From Bacillus nakamurai (GTDB taxonomy: Bacteria > Bacillota > Bacilli > Bacillales > Bacillaceae), in contig NZ_LSAZ01000010.1 of assembly GCF_001584325.1 (NCBI RefSeq), positions 35,970 through 99,969 on the forward strand: a DNA stretch of 64,000 nt, in the 5' to 3' direction. Both the position numbers and the translations under genes were made by a program. Numbering within the stretch: the stretch's first letter is position 1; every line of letters starts with the position of its first letter. The notes below the pieces were generated by a model. That model made no database searches. It was not told where the DNA came from and worked only from the letters and a program-made list of their open reading frames with translations. Below are positions 20,271 to 29,018 of the stretch, piece after piece.

Positions 20271-21848
20271 TTATGGAAGGTCAATCAATTTAACGGATAC
20301 AATATCCTGAATAGCGGTCAGCTCATTGACGACTTTTTCATCTAAGTGTTTGTCAAAAGAAAGCATCATGATCGCTTCTCCGCCTTTTTCTTTACGTCCT
20401 ACCTGCATGGTGGCGATATTGACATCATTATCACCGAGGATGCGGCCGACACGCCCGATAACGCCGGTTGTATCTTGATGCTGGATGTACACAAGGTGTC
20501 CGGCAGGGTTTAAGTCAATATTAAATCCGTTCAATTCAACGATACGCTCACCGAAGTGCGGGATATACGTAGCCGTTAATGTAAATGTGCTCCGGTCTCC
20601 GGCTACTTTTACGCTGATGCAGTTATCATATCCAGATTCAGAGGAGGAAATCTTTTCACTGAAGCTGATACCGCGTTCCTTAGCGACACCGCCGGCATTG
20701 ACTTCATTAACCGTTGAATCAACACGCGGTTTTAGGAAGCCGGACAGCAGGCTTTTTGTAATAAACGATGTTTCAAGTTTGGCGATGGTTCCTTCATATT
20801 GTATTGCGACATCCTTTACGGGTTCCTTCATGCACTGGGACACGAGGCTGCCGATTTTGTCAGCAATTTGATGATACGGCTGAATTTTTTTGAATTCGTC
20901 TTTTGTCATTGCCGGCAGGTTGATCGCTGACATGACAGGCAGGCCTTTTGCAAACTGCAGGACCTCTTCCGACACTTGAGCAGCGACATTCAGCTGGGCT
21001 TCTTTTGTGGAAGCGCCTAAATGAGGTGTGGCAATCACTAACGGATGATCAGGAAGCTTTGATTCAACAGGCGGCTCCACTTCAAACACGTCAAGCGCAG
21101 CTCCTGCGACATGGCCGCTTTCCAGCGCCTCCAAAAGCGCGGCTTCATCAATTATTCCGCCTCTTGCACAGTTTACAAGGCGAACGCCTTTTTTTGTTTT
21201 GGCAATCGTTTCTTTATTAAGCAATCCTTTTGTTTCCTTTGTTAAAGGAGTGTGGACGGTAATGATATCTGCGTTTTCAAGCACTTCTTCAAACGTACGG
21301 CTGTTGACGCCGATTTTGCCTGCTCTTTCTTCAGTTAAAAACGGATCGAACACATGAACCGTCATGCCGAAAGCTCTTGCGCGCTGTGCAATTTCGCTGC
21401 CGATTCGGCCCAGGCCGATAATGCCCAATGTTTTTCCGTAAAGTTCCGCGCCGACAAAGGCCGTCCGGTTCCATTCTTTTGATTTCACTGAGATATTGGC
21501 TTGAGGAATATGTCTCATTAATGAAGAAATCATCGCGAATGTATGCTCTGCAGTGGAAATTGTATTTCCGTTTGGCGCATTAATGACGATAACACCGTGT
21601 TTTGTGGCCTCATCGATGTCGATATTGTCCACGCCGACACCGGCTCTGCCGACGATTTTTAATGAAGTCATTTTTTTGAATAACTCTTCCGTTACTTTCG
21701 TGGAACTGCGGACTAACAAAGCATCAAAGGTATGTAATTCATCTTCTGCGTCCGCTGCGTTTTTTTGAACAATTTCTATAAAATCTGATTCCATCAGCGG
21801 CTTTAAGCCGTCACTGCTCATCTTATCTGAAACCAAAACTCGAAACAT
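20271..21848 (-). CDS. serA: D-3-phosphoglycerate dehydrogenase SerA
   Basis: First enzyme of serine synthesis: oxidises 3-phosphoglycerate to 3-phosphohydroxypyruvate with NAD. The long form (525 residues) has a substrate- and NAD-binding core (about 1-315) with the Rossmann motif LGIIGLGRIGSEIA (about 140-153), catalytic Arg/Glu and the histidine in TPHLGASTKEAQ, then an intervening (ASB) domain and a C-terminal ACT domain (about 452-524), the site of serine feedback in this family. ATG at 21846-21848 follows AGGAGGAAA. It stands alone on the minus strand. Confidence 0.96.
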   Translation of the reverse strand: MFRVLVSDKMSSDGLKPLMESDFIEIVQKNAADAEDELHTFDALLVRSSTKVTEELFKKMTSLKIVGRAGVGVDNIDIDEATKHGVIVINAPNGNTISTAEHTFAMISSLMRHIPQANISVKSKEWNRTAFVGAELYGKTLGIIGLGRIGSEIAQRARAFGMTVHVFDPFLTEERAGKIGVNSRTFEEVLENADIITVHTPLTKETKGLLNKETIAKTKKGVRLVNCARGGIIDEAALLEALESGHVAGAALDVFEVEPPVESKLPDHPLVIATPHLGASTKEAQLNVAAQVSEEVLQFAKGLPVMSAINLPAMTKDEFKKIQPYHQIADKIGSLVSQCMKEPVKDVAIQYEGTIAKLETSFITKSLLSGFLKPRVDSTVNEVNAGGVAKERGISFSEKISSSESGYDNCISVKVAGDRSTFTLTATYIPHFGERIVELNGFNIDLNPAGHLVYIQHQDTTGVIGRVGRILGDNDVNIATMQVGRKEKGGEAIMMLSFDKHLDEKVVNELTAIQDIVSVKLIDLP

Positions 21849-21888
21849 TGTTAGATTTCCTCCTAGTTTAGCTGACTAAATATCTGAT

Positions 21889-21917
21889 AATTTATCATAT
21901 TCTTAATAGAGTGTCAA
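21889..21917 (-). promoter_or_regulatory. SigA promoter of serA
   Basis: On the minus strand, TTGACA (21912-21917), a 17-base spacer and TAAATT (21889-21894), about 40 bases upstream of the serA start. Confidence 0.85.
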
Positions 21918-22065
21918 CGTGTATTGACGCAGTAAAGGAGAAAAGGAACCCACTCATTTCAATTGTGATAAGGCAGTGAACATGATAACTATTTTATTTT
22001 AAAATTGAGCAGTTCTCTATACAATTACATACGGATCGTTTATAATGTGAATAAATTCATATGAT

Positions 22066-22197
22066 CAATCTTCGGGGCAGGGTGAAATTCCCTACCGGCG
22101 GTGATGAGCATAAGGCTCTAAGCCCGCGAGCTGCTTCGGCAGCAGGATCCGGTGACATTCCGGAGCCGACAGTATAGTCTGGATGGGAGAAGATGGA
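22066..22197 (+). promoter_or_regulatory. FMN riboswitch (RFN element) of ribU
   Basis: A second RFN element with all conserved blocks: cttcggggcagggtgaaatt, ccctaccggcggtgatgag, ctctaagcccgcgagctg, then ccggagccgacagta, tagtctggatgggagaaga. A TATAAT (22041-22046) lies just upstream. FMN binding should favour the terminator at 22258-22285 and reduce riboflavin import. Confidence 0.97.
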
Positions 22198-22257
22198 GGT
22201 TCAGCGAGCGTTTTGATGACCATATCAAACGTTTCTTTGTCAAGCCTAAGTAAGCTC

Positions 22258-22285
22258 CCGCTTTTTGATAAAAGCGGTTTTTTTA
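22258..22285 (+). terminator. Riboswitch-controlled terminator before ribU
   Basis: Arms ccgctttt (22258-22265) and aaaagcgg (22270-22277), then seven T, between the RFN element and ribU: the expression platform of the switch. Confidence 0.9.
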
Positions 22286-22345
22286 TTGGGCTGTAAAAGA
22301 ACCTTTCCACTTTTCGAGAGATTGGATCGAAAAGGAGAGAGCATT

Positions 22346-22918
22346 GTGAAAGTGAAAAAATTAGTTGTCATCAGTATGCTTAGCAGCATTGCCTTTGTGC
22401 TTATGCTGTTAAATTTTCCGTTTCCGGGACTTCCGGATTACTTGAAAATCGATTTCAGTGACGTTCCTGCGATCATCGCCATCTTGGTTTACGGACCTGC
22501 GGCGGGTATTGCGGTGGAAGCCATTAAAAATATTCTTCAATATATCATTCAGGGAAGCATGGCCGGCGTGCCTGTCGGGCAAGCCGCCAACTTTATCGCG
22601 GGGACGCTGTTTATTTTGCCGACAGCGTTAATGTTTAAAAAGCTGAATTCTGCAAAAGGGCTTGCGGTGAGCCTGTTGGCGGGAACTGCGGCTATGACCG
22701 TATTAATGAGCGTTTTAAACTATATTCTGATCCTGCCCGCATATACTTGGTTCTTACATTCACCGGCACTGTCAAACAGCCAATTAAAAACAGCGATTGT
22801 GGCGGGGATTTTACCGTTTAATATTGTAAAAGGCATCATCATTACGATCGTATTTACATTTATTTTTACGAAGCTTAAACCTTGGATTGAACAAAAACGC
22901 AGTATTCAAACGCCATAA
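22346..22918 (+). CDS. ribU: Riboflavin transporter RibU (FmnP, YpaA)
   Basis: Substrate-binding (S) component of an ECF-type vitamin importer, specific for riboflavin. The 190-residue protein has six hydrophobic helices and the family motif near SDVPAIIAILVYGPAAGIAVEAIKN (about residues 33-57, quoted in part), plus GVPVGQAANFIAGTLF. It needs the EcfAAT energising module, not encoded here. GTG 22346 follows AAAGGAGAG; the open frame extends through the leader to 22265 without a ribosome site. The upstream FMN riboswitch independently supports the function. Confidence 0.95.
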   Translation: MKVKKLVVISMLSSIAFVLMLLNFPFPGLPDYLKIDFSDVPAIIAILVYGPAAGIAVEAIKNILQYIIQGSMAGVPVGQAANFIAGTLFILPTALMFKKLNSAKGLAVSLLAGTAAMTVLMSVLNYILILPAYTWFLHSPALSNSQLKTAIVAGILPFNIVKGIIITIVFTFIFTKLKPWIEQKRSIQTP

Positions 22919-22923
22919 CGAAA

Positions 22924-22965
22924 AAAGCGTCCGGCTATGGAAAGAAGGCCGGACGCTTTTGTTTG
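22924..22965 (+). terminator. Terminator of ribU
   Basis: A perfect 11-bp stem, aagcgtccggc (22925-22935) with gccggacgctt (22948-22958), followed by a T-rich tract. Confidence 0.9.
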
Positions 22966-22979
22966 TTCTTATAAAAAAT

Positions 22980-23013
22980 AAAGACCCCGGCTGTAATTGG
23001 ACCGGGGTCTTTT
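22980..23013. terminator. Second hairpin between ribU and fer
   Basis: Stem agaccccgg (22982-22990) with ccggggtct (23002-23010), with A/T runs on both sides. A weaker imperfect stem at 23023-23044 lies closer to the fer stop codon. Together they separate convergent ribU and fer. Confidence 0.75.
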
Positions 23014-23044
23014 CTGAATGCAAAAGCTCCTCGCAGAGGGCTTT

Positions 23045-23338
<294 letters not shown>

Positions 23339-23377
23339 TTATATATTTTTTAAATATAACACCTATTCCTCTTACTT

Positions 23378-23406
23378 ATTGTAATGATGTTAGTGTCAAA
23401 TTTCAA
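23378..23406 (-). promoter_or_regulatory. SigA promoter of fer
   Basis: On the minus strand TTGAAA (23401-23406), a 17-base spacer and TACAAT (23378-23383). The spacing is ideal, and the predicted leader is about 80 bases. Confidence 0.75.
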
Positions 23407-23418
23407 CAGAAAAATGAT

Positions 23419-23433
23419 TGAGAATGCTTATCA
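23419..23433. promoter_or_regulatory. Fur-like 7-1-7 box between fer and ypbB
   Basis: TGAGAATGCTTATCA matches the 7-1-7 Fur consensus TGATAAT-N-ATTATCA at 12 of 14 positions. It lies 12 bases upstream of the fer -35 box and overlaps a larger imperfect inverted repeat (23420-23447, GAGAATGCTTAT with ATAAGGGATTCTC). The sequence match is direct; regulation by iron is inference. Confidence 0.45.
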
Positions 23434-23561
23434 CATAAGGGATTCTCTATAGCACTTCCCCCTAAAAGATGACTTTAAACGTCAATTTTATTTGAAAATC
23501 TGTTAAAATAAAAAGAACAAAACAACGAATCTTGTCGGGAAGAAATGTAGGTGTGTTTAGA

Positions 23562-24617
23562 TTGGCGATAAACTACTTCGATACCGTGGTTCTCGACTGT
23601 CTGGACAAAATAGACGGCGAACGGACACAAAGTGCTGTGTTTCATTTATTAAAAGGAAAAAAGTCGTCCCAAACCATACAGGATGCCGGGTTATTTCAAA
23701 TCGCTAAATATTTCGGCATGGCTTCCCAGTGTGAACGCGGTGATATAGCAGCTTCAATTCATAAGCTCACCGAGCACTCTTACATTGAAGCCGGAAAAGA
23801 AACGGGCGCATTTAAAGTGACGGCCCGCGGCGTTCAGGAGCTCAAACAGGCGTTTGCCGAGCGGCCTTGGCCTGAGCACTGCCACGGCGCCAATTATCAA
23901 ACGCCGGCCGCCATCTTTTGGAAGCGGCTGTCCCTGCTCGTTCAGGTGCTGTCAAATAAAGAGCATGAATGCAGTCAATATATACCGGTCACCAATGATG
24001 TGCAAACACTGAGATGGGTTAAACGGTTCATGCGGCAAAAGACAGACCATAAAGAACTCTCCGTCAAGCTGCATGACATGCTTTCTCATTATTTGAATCA
24101 ATTGAACGGAAAGCAGGCGCTTATTTTTGTCTACTCATTAACCTCATTTGAACGAATCGGAAGCACAAATAAACAGCTGGCTGATGAATTGAACGAAGAT
24201 GAGTGGTATGTGTCCATCCAGTTTTGGGGGGTGCTGCATTATGTTATTCAATCACTGCCTCAATGTGCACATCTCATTTTGCGGGAGCTGCTGTCCGATC
24301 TTCAGGCAGAAAGCGCCCTTACACAGTCCGCCAGAAAAACCCTTGAGCTTGTGCAAAAAGGATTTCCGATTGAACGGATTGCGGCCATCAGAAACTTAAA
24401 AACCGCCACGATTGAAGACCATATTGTGGAGATTTCTTTACATCAGCCCGCCTTTTTTATTGAACAGTATATTTCTGAAGAGGAGCAGCGCATGATAGCG
24501 GCATTTGCAAAACAGCATCAAACCAATAAAATCAAACGGATTCGTGAAGGATTGCAGATGCGCTTCAGCTATTTTCAGATCAGGCTGGCGCTGGCAAAGA
24601 CGGTGAAACAAGTATGA
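23562..24617 (+). CDS. ypbB: Helix-turn-helix protein YpbB
   Basis: A 351-residue protein encoded directly before recQ and overlapping it by four bases (ATGA). The C-terminal part (about 262-330) has a helix-turn-helix character (KGFPIERIAAIRNLKTATIEDHI), as seen in the HTH_40-type domain often found fused or adjacent to RecQ helicases, so it may guide the helicase; this is inference. I prefer TTG 23562 behind AGGTGTG; the frame is open from TTG 23532, which has no ribosome site. No catalytic motif is evident. Confidence 0.82.
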   Translation: MAINYFDTVVLDCLDKIDGERTQSAVFHLLKGKKSSQTIQDAGLFQIAKYFGMASQCERGDIAASIHKLTEHSYIEAGKETGAFKVTARGVQELKQAFAERPWPEHCHGANYQTPAAIFWKRLSLLVQVLSNKEHECSQYIPVTNDVQTLRWVKRFMRQKTDHKELSVKLHDMLSHYLNQLNGKQALIFVYSLTSFERIGSTNKQLADELNEDEWYVSIQFWGVLHYVIQSLPQCAHLILRELLSDLQAESALTQSARKTLELVQKGFPIERIAAIRNLKTATIEDHIVEISLHQPAFFIEQYISEEEQRMIAAFAKQHQTNKIKRIREGLQMRFSYFQIRLALAKTVKQV

Positions 24618-26104
24618 CTGAGCTGCAAAAAGCATTATATAGGCATTTTGGTTTCCGCTCGTTTAAAAAAGGGCAGGAAGAAATTATTAACAGCGTGCTT
24701 CAAAAGCAAGATACAATCGCAATGCTTCCGACGGGCGGGGGGAAATCATTGTGCTACCAGCTTCCCGGTTACATGCTGGAAGGTTTGGTGCTGATTATTT
24801 CACCGCTTCTCTCATTAATGGAAGACCAGGTGCAGCAGCTGAAGGCAGGGGGAGAAAAGAGAGTGGCGGCTTTAAACAGCATGCTGAGTCCAAACGAAAG
24901 GCATTTTATTCTCAGCAACATCAGCCGGTACAAATTTCTCTACATGTCTCCTGAAGCTCTGTCGTCACCATATGTGCTGAAACGTCTGAAAAGCGTACCC
25001 GTCAGTTTATTTGTCATTGACGAGGCTCATTGCATTTCCGAATGGGGACATGATTTCAGGCCTGATTATTCAAAACTCGGGCCCTTCAGAAAAGCACTCG
25101 GCCAGCCGCCTGTGCTGGCGCTGACTGCGACGGCAACGAAAGAAACGCTGCTTGACGTGGCGGATGTGCTCGGGCTGGAGCATGCTGTGAGACATCTTTA
25201 TTCAGTCAACCGGCCGAATATTCTTTTGGCGGTTGAAAATTGCGCAGATACAGCCGAAAAGATAAATAGGATAGCAGAGCTTACTGAAAAGCTTGAAGGC
25301 CCCGGCATCGTATATTGTCCGACGAGAAAGTGGGCGGAAGAGCTTGCAGCTGAGCTGAACGAAAAAACGGGAAAGCGGACGGACTATTATCACGGAGGAA
25401 TGGACTCCGGAGACAGAATTTTGATTCAGCAGCAGTTTATCCATAATCAGCTTGATTGTATATGCTGTACAAATGCGTTTGGCATGGGTGTGAACAAGGC
25501 TGATATCCGCTTTGTGATTCACTTTTCTCTTCCTCAAACGGCTGAAGCCTTTATGCAGGAAATCGGCAGAGCGGGCCGCGACGGCAAACCGAGTGTCAGC
25601 ATTTTGCTGAGAGCTCCCGGCGATATCGAGCTTCAGCAGCAGATCATTCAGATGGAAAGCCTGTCGGATTATGATCTGGAAGCCATTCTGTCCATCATAA
25701 AAAAAGCCGGAACAAGAGAAGAAAGGCAGCTTCGCGACGTTCTGATAAACGGAGGCGTTCAAGAAACACAGGCGCGGACAGCCGTCCATCTGTATCTTCA
25801 GGGCATAACGTCCAAGGAGCTTCTTCAGGAAGAGCTGACACGCCGTTTAGAGAACAAGCTTCATAAAATGCACCGCGTTTCGGCGCTATTAGGGCGAAAA
25901 GAGTGTATAAGAGAAGCGCTATTAGCTTATTTTGATGAATCGTACGAGCCTGACGGTCAATCCGGGCAATGCTGCAGCAGCTGCGGAATCGACCTGTCGC
26001 CCTACGAACAAAAAGGAGAACGGAAAAACATGGAGCGGTTTGAAAATTGGAAGCTGGAATTAGATCGAATCTTCGGCCTGCGGTCTGCGGGTGAGCTCAG
26101 CTGA
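24614..26104 (+). CDS. recQ: RecQ-family ATP-dependent DNA helicase (RecS)
   Basis: A 3'-5' superfamily 2 helicase. The N-terminal domain has Walker A TGGGKSLCYQLP (about residues 40-51), Walker B DEAHCISEWGHDFRP (about 138-152) and motif III ALTATAT; the C-terminal helicase domain has the motif VI-like QEIGRAGRDG. A short RecQ zinc element follows with clustered cysteines (CCSSCG, about 455-460). At 496 residues it lacks the winged-helix and HRDC parts of full RecQ, as in B. subtilis RecS. Its partner may be YpbB, encoded just upstream. Confidence 0.94.
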   Translation: MTELQKALYRHFGFRSFKKGQEEIINSVLQKQDTIAMLPTGGGKSLCYQLPGYMLEGLVLIISPLLSLMEDQVQQLKAGGEKRVAALNSMLSPNERHFILSNISRYKFLYMSPEALSSPYVLKRLKSVPVSLFVIDEAHCISEWGHDFRPDYSKLGPFRKALGQPPVLALTATATKETLLDVADVLGLEHAVRHLYSVNRPNILLAVENCADTAEKINRIAELTEKLEGPGIVYCPTRKWAEELAAELNEKTGKRTDYYHGGMDSGDRILIQQQFIHNQLDCICCTNAFGMGVNKADIRFVIHFSLPQTAEAFMQEIGRAGRDGKPSVSILLRAPGDIELQQQIIQMESLSDYDLEAILSIIKKAGTREERQLRDVLINGGVQETQARTAVHLYLQGITSKELLQEELTRRLENKLHKMHRVSALLGRKECIREALLAYFDESYEPDGQSGQCCSSCGIDLSPYEQKGERKNMERFENWKLELDRIFGLRSAGELS

Positions 26105-26118
26105 GACGGCAAAGCGAA

Positions 26119-26706
26119 ATGATCTATCAGCTCACAGATCGGGAAATTGTAAAACAGCTGTATTTTACGCAATTTGTTATATTGATTGCGTCAGCTGTAA
26201 TAGGCTTTTTCTTTTTTGAGGATTTGCACGATTTTTTCAAGCTGTGGAATATCAGGGACGAATATATCATATGGTACGGTGTAACTCTTGCCGTCTTCGT
26301 CATTTTTGCCGATATGGCGGTGATGAAGTGGTGTCCCCGTCATTTATATGATGACGGCGGGATTAACGAATTGCTTTTTCGGAACAGGCCGGTGCCTCAT
26401 CTGCTGTTTTTGACGCTTCTGATTGCGTTTACTGAAGAAATCTTATTTAGAGGCGTCTTGCAGACACATATCGGTTTATGGGCAGCAAGCCTTGTTTTTG
26501 CCGTGCTTCACTTCAGGTACTTGACGAAATGGCTGCTATTTATCATGGTAACAGGTATCAGCTTGATGCTTGGGCTTATCTATGAATGGACCGGCAATTT
26601 ATTCGTTCCGGTTACAGCGCATTTTATTATTGATGCGGTATTTGCCTGTCAGATCCGTTTTCAATATGTTAGGAGGGGTTTGCATGACGGAAATGTCAAG
26701 AGTTGA
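26119..26706 (+). CDS. ypbD: CPBP-family intramembrane protease YpbD
   Basis: A 195-residue membrane protein with about five or six helices and the CPBP (CAAX protease and bacteriocin-processing, Abi) signature: TEEILFRGVLQTH (about residues 110-122) holds the Glu-Glu-x3-Arg motif, VLHFRYL holds the first His and VTAHFIIDAVF the second (about residues 177-187). The substrate is unknown. The start ATG 26119 has only a weak ribosome site (GGCAAAGCG), so the true start could differ slightly. It overlaps ypbE by 23 bases. Confidence 0.88.
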   Translation: MIYQLTDREIVKQLYFTQFVILIASAVIGFFFFEDLHDFFKLWNIRDEYIIWYGVTLAVFVIFADMAVMKWCPRHLYDDGGINELLFRNRPVPHLLFLTLLIAFTEEILFRGVLQTHIGLWAASLVFAVLHFRYLTKWLLFIMVTGISLMLGLIYEWTGNLFVPVTAHFIIDAVFACQIRFQYVRRGLHDGNVKS

Positions 26707-27472
26707 AAGAAAAAAAGCTCAGCTGCGTGCCGAGCAGCAGATTGCCGCGGCAGCGGATGAACAAATTGATTATCTTGAAGACAGCCTCCCGACAAGACAA
26801 TCTGTAAAAGAGGAGCGTAAAAAAAAGGAAGAACAGGTGAAAGAAAAAACCAAATCGAAAACGCCGCTGTTTACCTTTCTCACCGTGCTGTTTATCGTTG
26901 TAACGATAGGCGTCTTTTTCGGCCTTCTTTATATGACCAACAGCAGCAGATTTGACCCGAAGGATTATGAAGATGTCTTCATCGACCACAGCGAAAGCGC
27001 GCCTGCCGTTATCCCGAAAACGGATGTGCAGAAGGAAACGTCAGAAACCGCTCTTTTGCAAAAGCCTGAAAAAAAGGCAGAGAATAAAAAAGAAAAGCAA
27101 GAAAAAGTAACGGCGCCGAAAAAAACGGCAGAAAAAACAGCTGCAGTTTCAGAAAAAACAGCTGCGGCTGAAACCGATACAGTTTCAGAAAAAAAGGAAA
27201 AACCGGCAGATACCGAATACGCGGAGACAAAACAGCAGTCTCCGCCGGCTGTCCGTGAAGCAACGGCTGAAACAAATAAGCCAAATGAACCGGAGACCCG
27301 AAAAGAGCAGCGGGTCGTGAAACATACAGTGCAGCAAAAAGAAACGCTTTACCGCATTTCTATGAAATATTACAAAAGCAGAGCGGGCGAGGAAAAAATC
27401 CGCAGCTATAACCATTTAAACGGAAATGAAGTTTATACCGGTCAGGTTCTGAGCATACCTTTATCCGATTGA
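26684..27472 (+). CDS. ypbE: Membrane-anchored LysM protein YpbE
   Basis: A 262-residue protein with a charged cytoplasmic N-terminus (about 1-60, coiled-coil-like KKKEEQVKEK), one transmembrane helix (about 63-83), a long low-complexity linker rich in Lys, Glu, Ala and Thr (about 105-210, with repeated EKTAAVSEKTAAAE), and a C-terminal LysM domain (about 213-262, VKHTVQQKETLYRISMKYY) expected to bind peptidoglycan. ATG 26684 follows AGGAGGGG inside ypbD. It probably tethers membrane and wall; the function is not established. Confidence 0.9.
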   Translation: MTEMSRVERKKAQLRAEQQIAAAADEQIDYLEDSLPTRQSVKEERKKKEEQVKEKTKSKTPLFTFLTVLFIVVTIGVFFGLLYMTNSSRFDPKDYEDVFIDHSESAPAVIPKTDVQKETSETALLQKPEKKAENKKEKQEKVTAPKKTAEKTAAVSEKTAAAETDTVSEKKEKPADTEYAETKQQSPPAVREATAETNKPNEPETRKEQRVVKHTVQQKETLYRISMKYYKSRAGEEKIRSYNHLNGNEVYTGQVLSIPLSD

Positions 27473-27535
27473 ATGCATGTTTTTACCGCGTCTTTCATAT
27501 AGTGTATCAATGAAAATGGACAAGGTGTGAAGCGC

Positions 27536-27994
27536 ATGGATTCATTATGGAAGCAATTAGACGGATTTGTTGACGGGCCGACAAAACAAATGCTTCAGGC
27601 GCTGGTCAAAAGAAAATTGAAATACGAAAATTATGCCAGACAATGCCGAAGATGGCAGTGGGCTTCCCTCGTTTGTTTTTCCCTGATGTGCGTATTGCTC
27701 ATCTTTAAAAGCTTCAATGCGCCGCAAACTTCTCCGCAGCTGATTCTTCAAGAGATATTAAGCCATACCGTTTATTTATGCTGGATTATGGCTTCCGCTT
27801 TCGCATACTGCACTTCTTACTATTTTAAAAAAAAGGAAGAAAAAGCTGAGGGAGAATATCATAAGCTGAGATGTGAAATTATCCAAAAAAGCACGGATTT
27901 GTGGCCGCAGCCGGAGAAATGGAGAGCGAGAGAATCTGTTTTTCACCTGATGAAACATCGGTATGATATAAATCTTTATTTTGAAAGCAAATAA
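27536..27994 (+). CDS. ypbF: Membrane protein YpbF
   Basis: A 152-residue protein with two transmembrane helices (about residues 44-62 and 79-98) joined by a short outside loop, and charged ends including KKKEEKAEGEYHKLRCE after the second helix. I recognise it by place and general resemblance to B. subtilis YpbF, a protein of unknown function. ATG 27536 follows AAGGTG; a GTG at 27527 in the same frame overlaps that site. It lies 54 bases after ypbE and may share its transcript. Confidence 0.82.
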   Translation: MDSLWKQLDGFVDGPTKQMLQALVKRKLKYENYARQCRRWQWASLVCFSLMCVLLIFKSFNAPQTSPQLILQEILSHTVYLCWIMASAFAYCTSYYFKKKEEKAEGEYHKLRCEIIQKSTDLWPQPEKWRARESVFHLMKHRYDINLYFESK

Positions 27995-28080
27995 AATGGG
28001 GCGTTTTCCGGAAAGGATAGAAACGTCTTTTTTTGTTTGTCCGTCTAATCATAGACATTTACAGAATGGAGAGTGCTTTT

Positions 28081-28869
28081 ATGAAGCTTACAGCCGGTAT
28101 TGCGGGCGCATTGGCAGGAGCGGCTGCTGTCATGGCCGCCGTCATGTACAAAACAGCAAAAGGCAGCCATCTGAAAACACATACCTTTACCCTGCGGAAG
28201 ATGAAAGGGATGGAGCCGCTCACATTTTTCTTTATTTCTGACGTGCACAGACGTTTAATTGACGAAAGCCTTTTAAAGGAAGCATCCGCTCATAAGCCTG
28301 ATGCGGTGTTGCTCGGCGGTGATTTAGCCGAGGGCGGAGTCCCTTACGCGAGAATTGAAGAAAACATCAAGCGGCTTACAAGACTCGCACCCGTGTTCTA
28401 TGTATGGGGGAATAACGATTACGAAGTCAGCCAGCAGAAGCTGCTCTCTATTTTCAACACATACAAGGTCATTCCGTTAAGAAACGAATCTGTTTTGTTT
28501 ACTTATAAAGGAGAGACCGTTACGATCATCGGTGTCGATGACATCAGAATGATGATGGATGATTACGGTTCTGCAATCAGAAATATCGACGAAAGCCGGG
28601 TAAATGTACTGCTTTGCCATAATCCCGATATCCGCGGGCAGATGAGTGAATCAGACGGGATTGACGCTGTATTCAGCGGCCATACGCATGGCGGACAGAT
28701 CCGGTTCGGACGATTCGGGCCGTATGAATTAGGCAGAACAGGCACCGTAAAGCAGGCGCATTATTTGATCAGCAACGGATACGGCACGACAAAAGTTCCG
28801 CTGAGATTCGGAGCAAAACCCGAGACGCACATCGTCCGGCTGTGCGGACCCGATGAGTCTTTTTCTTAA
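28081..28869 (+). CDS. ypbG: Membrane-anchored metallophosphoesterase YpbG
   Basis: Calcineurin-like phosphoesterase of 262 residues. A signal-anchor (about 1-24, alanine-rich) is followed by the five metal-binding blocks: FISDVHRR, GGDLAEGG, WGNNDYE (GNN in place of the usual GNH), LLCHNPD and FSGHTHGGQIRFG. This YaeI/YkuE-like arrangement suggests an outward-facing phosphodiesterase; the substrate is not known. ATG 28081 follows GGAGAG. It is separated from ypbF by 86 bases. Confidence 0.9.
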   Translation: MKLTAGIAGALAGAAAVMAAVMYKTAKGSHLKTHTFTLRKMKGMEPLTFFFISDVHRRLIDESLLKEASAHKPDAVLLGGDLAEGGVPYARIEENIKRLTRLAPVFYVWGNNDYEVSQQKLLSIFNTYKVIPLRNESVLFTYKGETVTIIGVDDIRMMMDDYGSAIRNIDESRVNVLLCHNPDIRGQMSESDGIDAVFSGHTHGGQIRFGRFGPYELGRTGTVKQAHYLISNGYGTTKVPLRFGAKPETHIVRLCGPDESFS

Positions 28870-28905
28870 AACGGGCGGCCCGGCGGATAAAAAACGGCAT
28901 TGTGC

Positions 28906-28934
28906 TTGTCTTCCCGCTGTACACGGTGTAAACT
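28906..28934 (+). promoter_or_regulatory. Candidate SigA promoter of mecB
   Basis: TTGTCT (28906-28911), a 17-base spacer and TAAACT (28929-28934), about 85 bases upstream of the mecB start. Confidence 0.6.
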
Positions 28935-29018
28935 GATAACAAATTAAGAACCAATGACTCATTTATTCATATACTGTGTTATATGATTTGTGTGCAAGAA
29001 GAGGCAGGAGGGAACATT

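Noticed and set aside
23023..23044. Imperfect hairpin next to the fer stop as the sole fer terminator
   Set aside because: The stem has a bulge and short T-run; the hairpin at 22980-23013 is a stronger candidate, so it is noted only there.
25202..25789. 195-codon minus-strand frame opposite recQ
   Set aside because: It overlaps the conserved helicase motifs entirely; composition fits a mirrored frame.
27061..27280. Lys/Glu/Ala-rich repetitive stretch in ypbE as a possible DNA repeat
   Set aside because: It is an in-frame low-complexity protein linker with variable codons, not a DNA-level repeat array.
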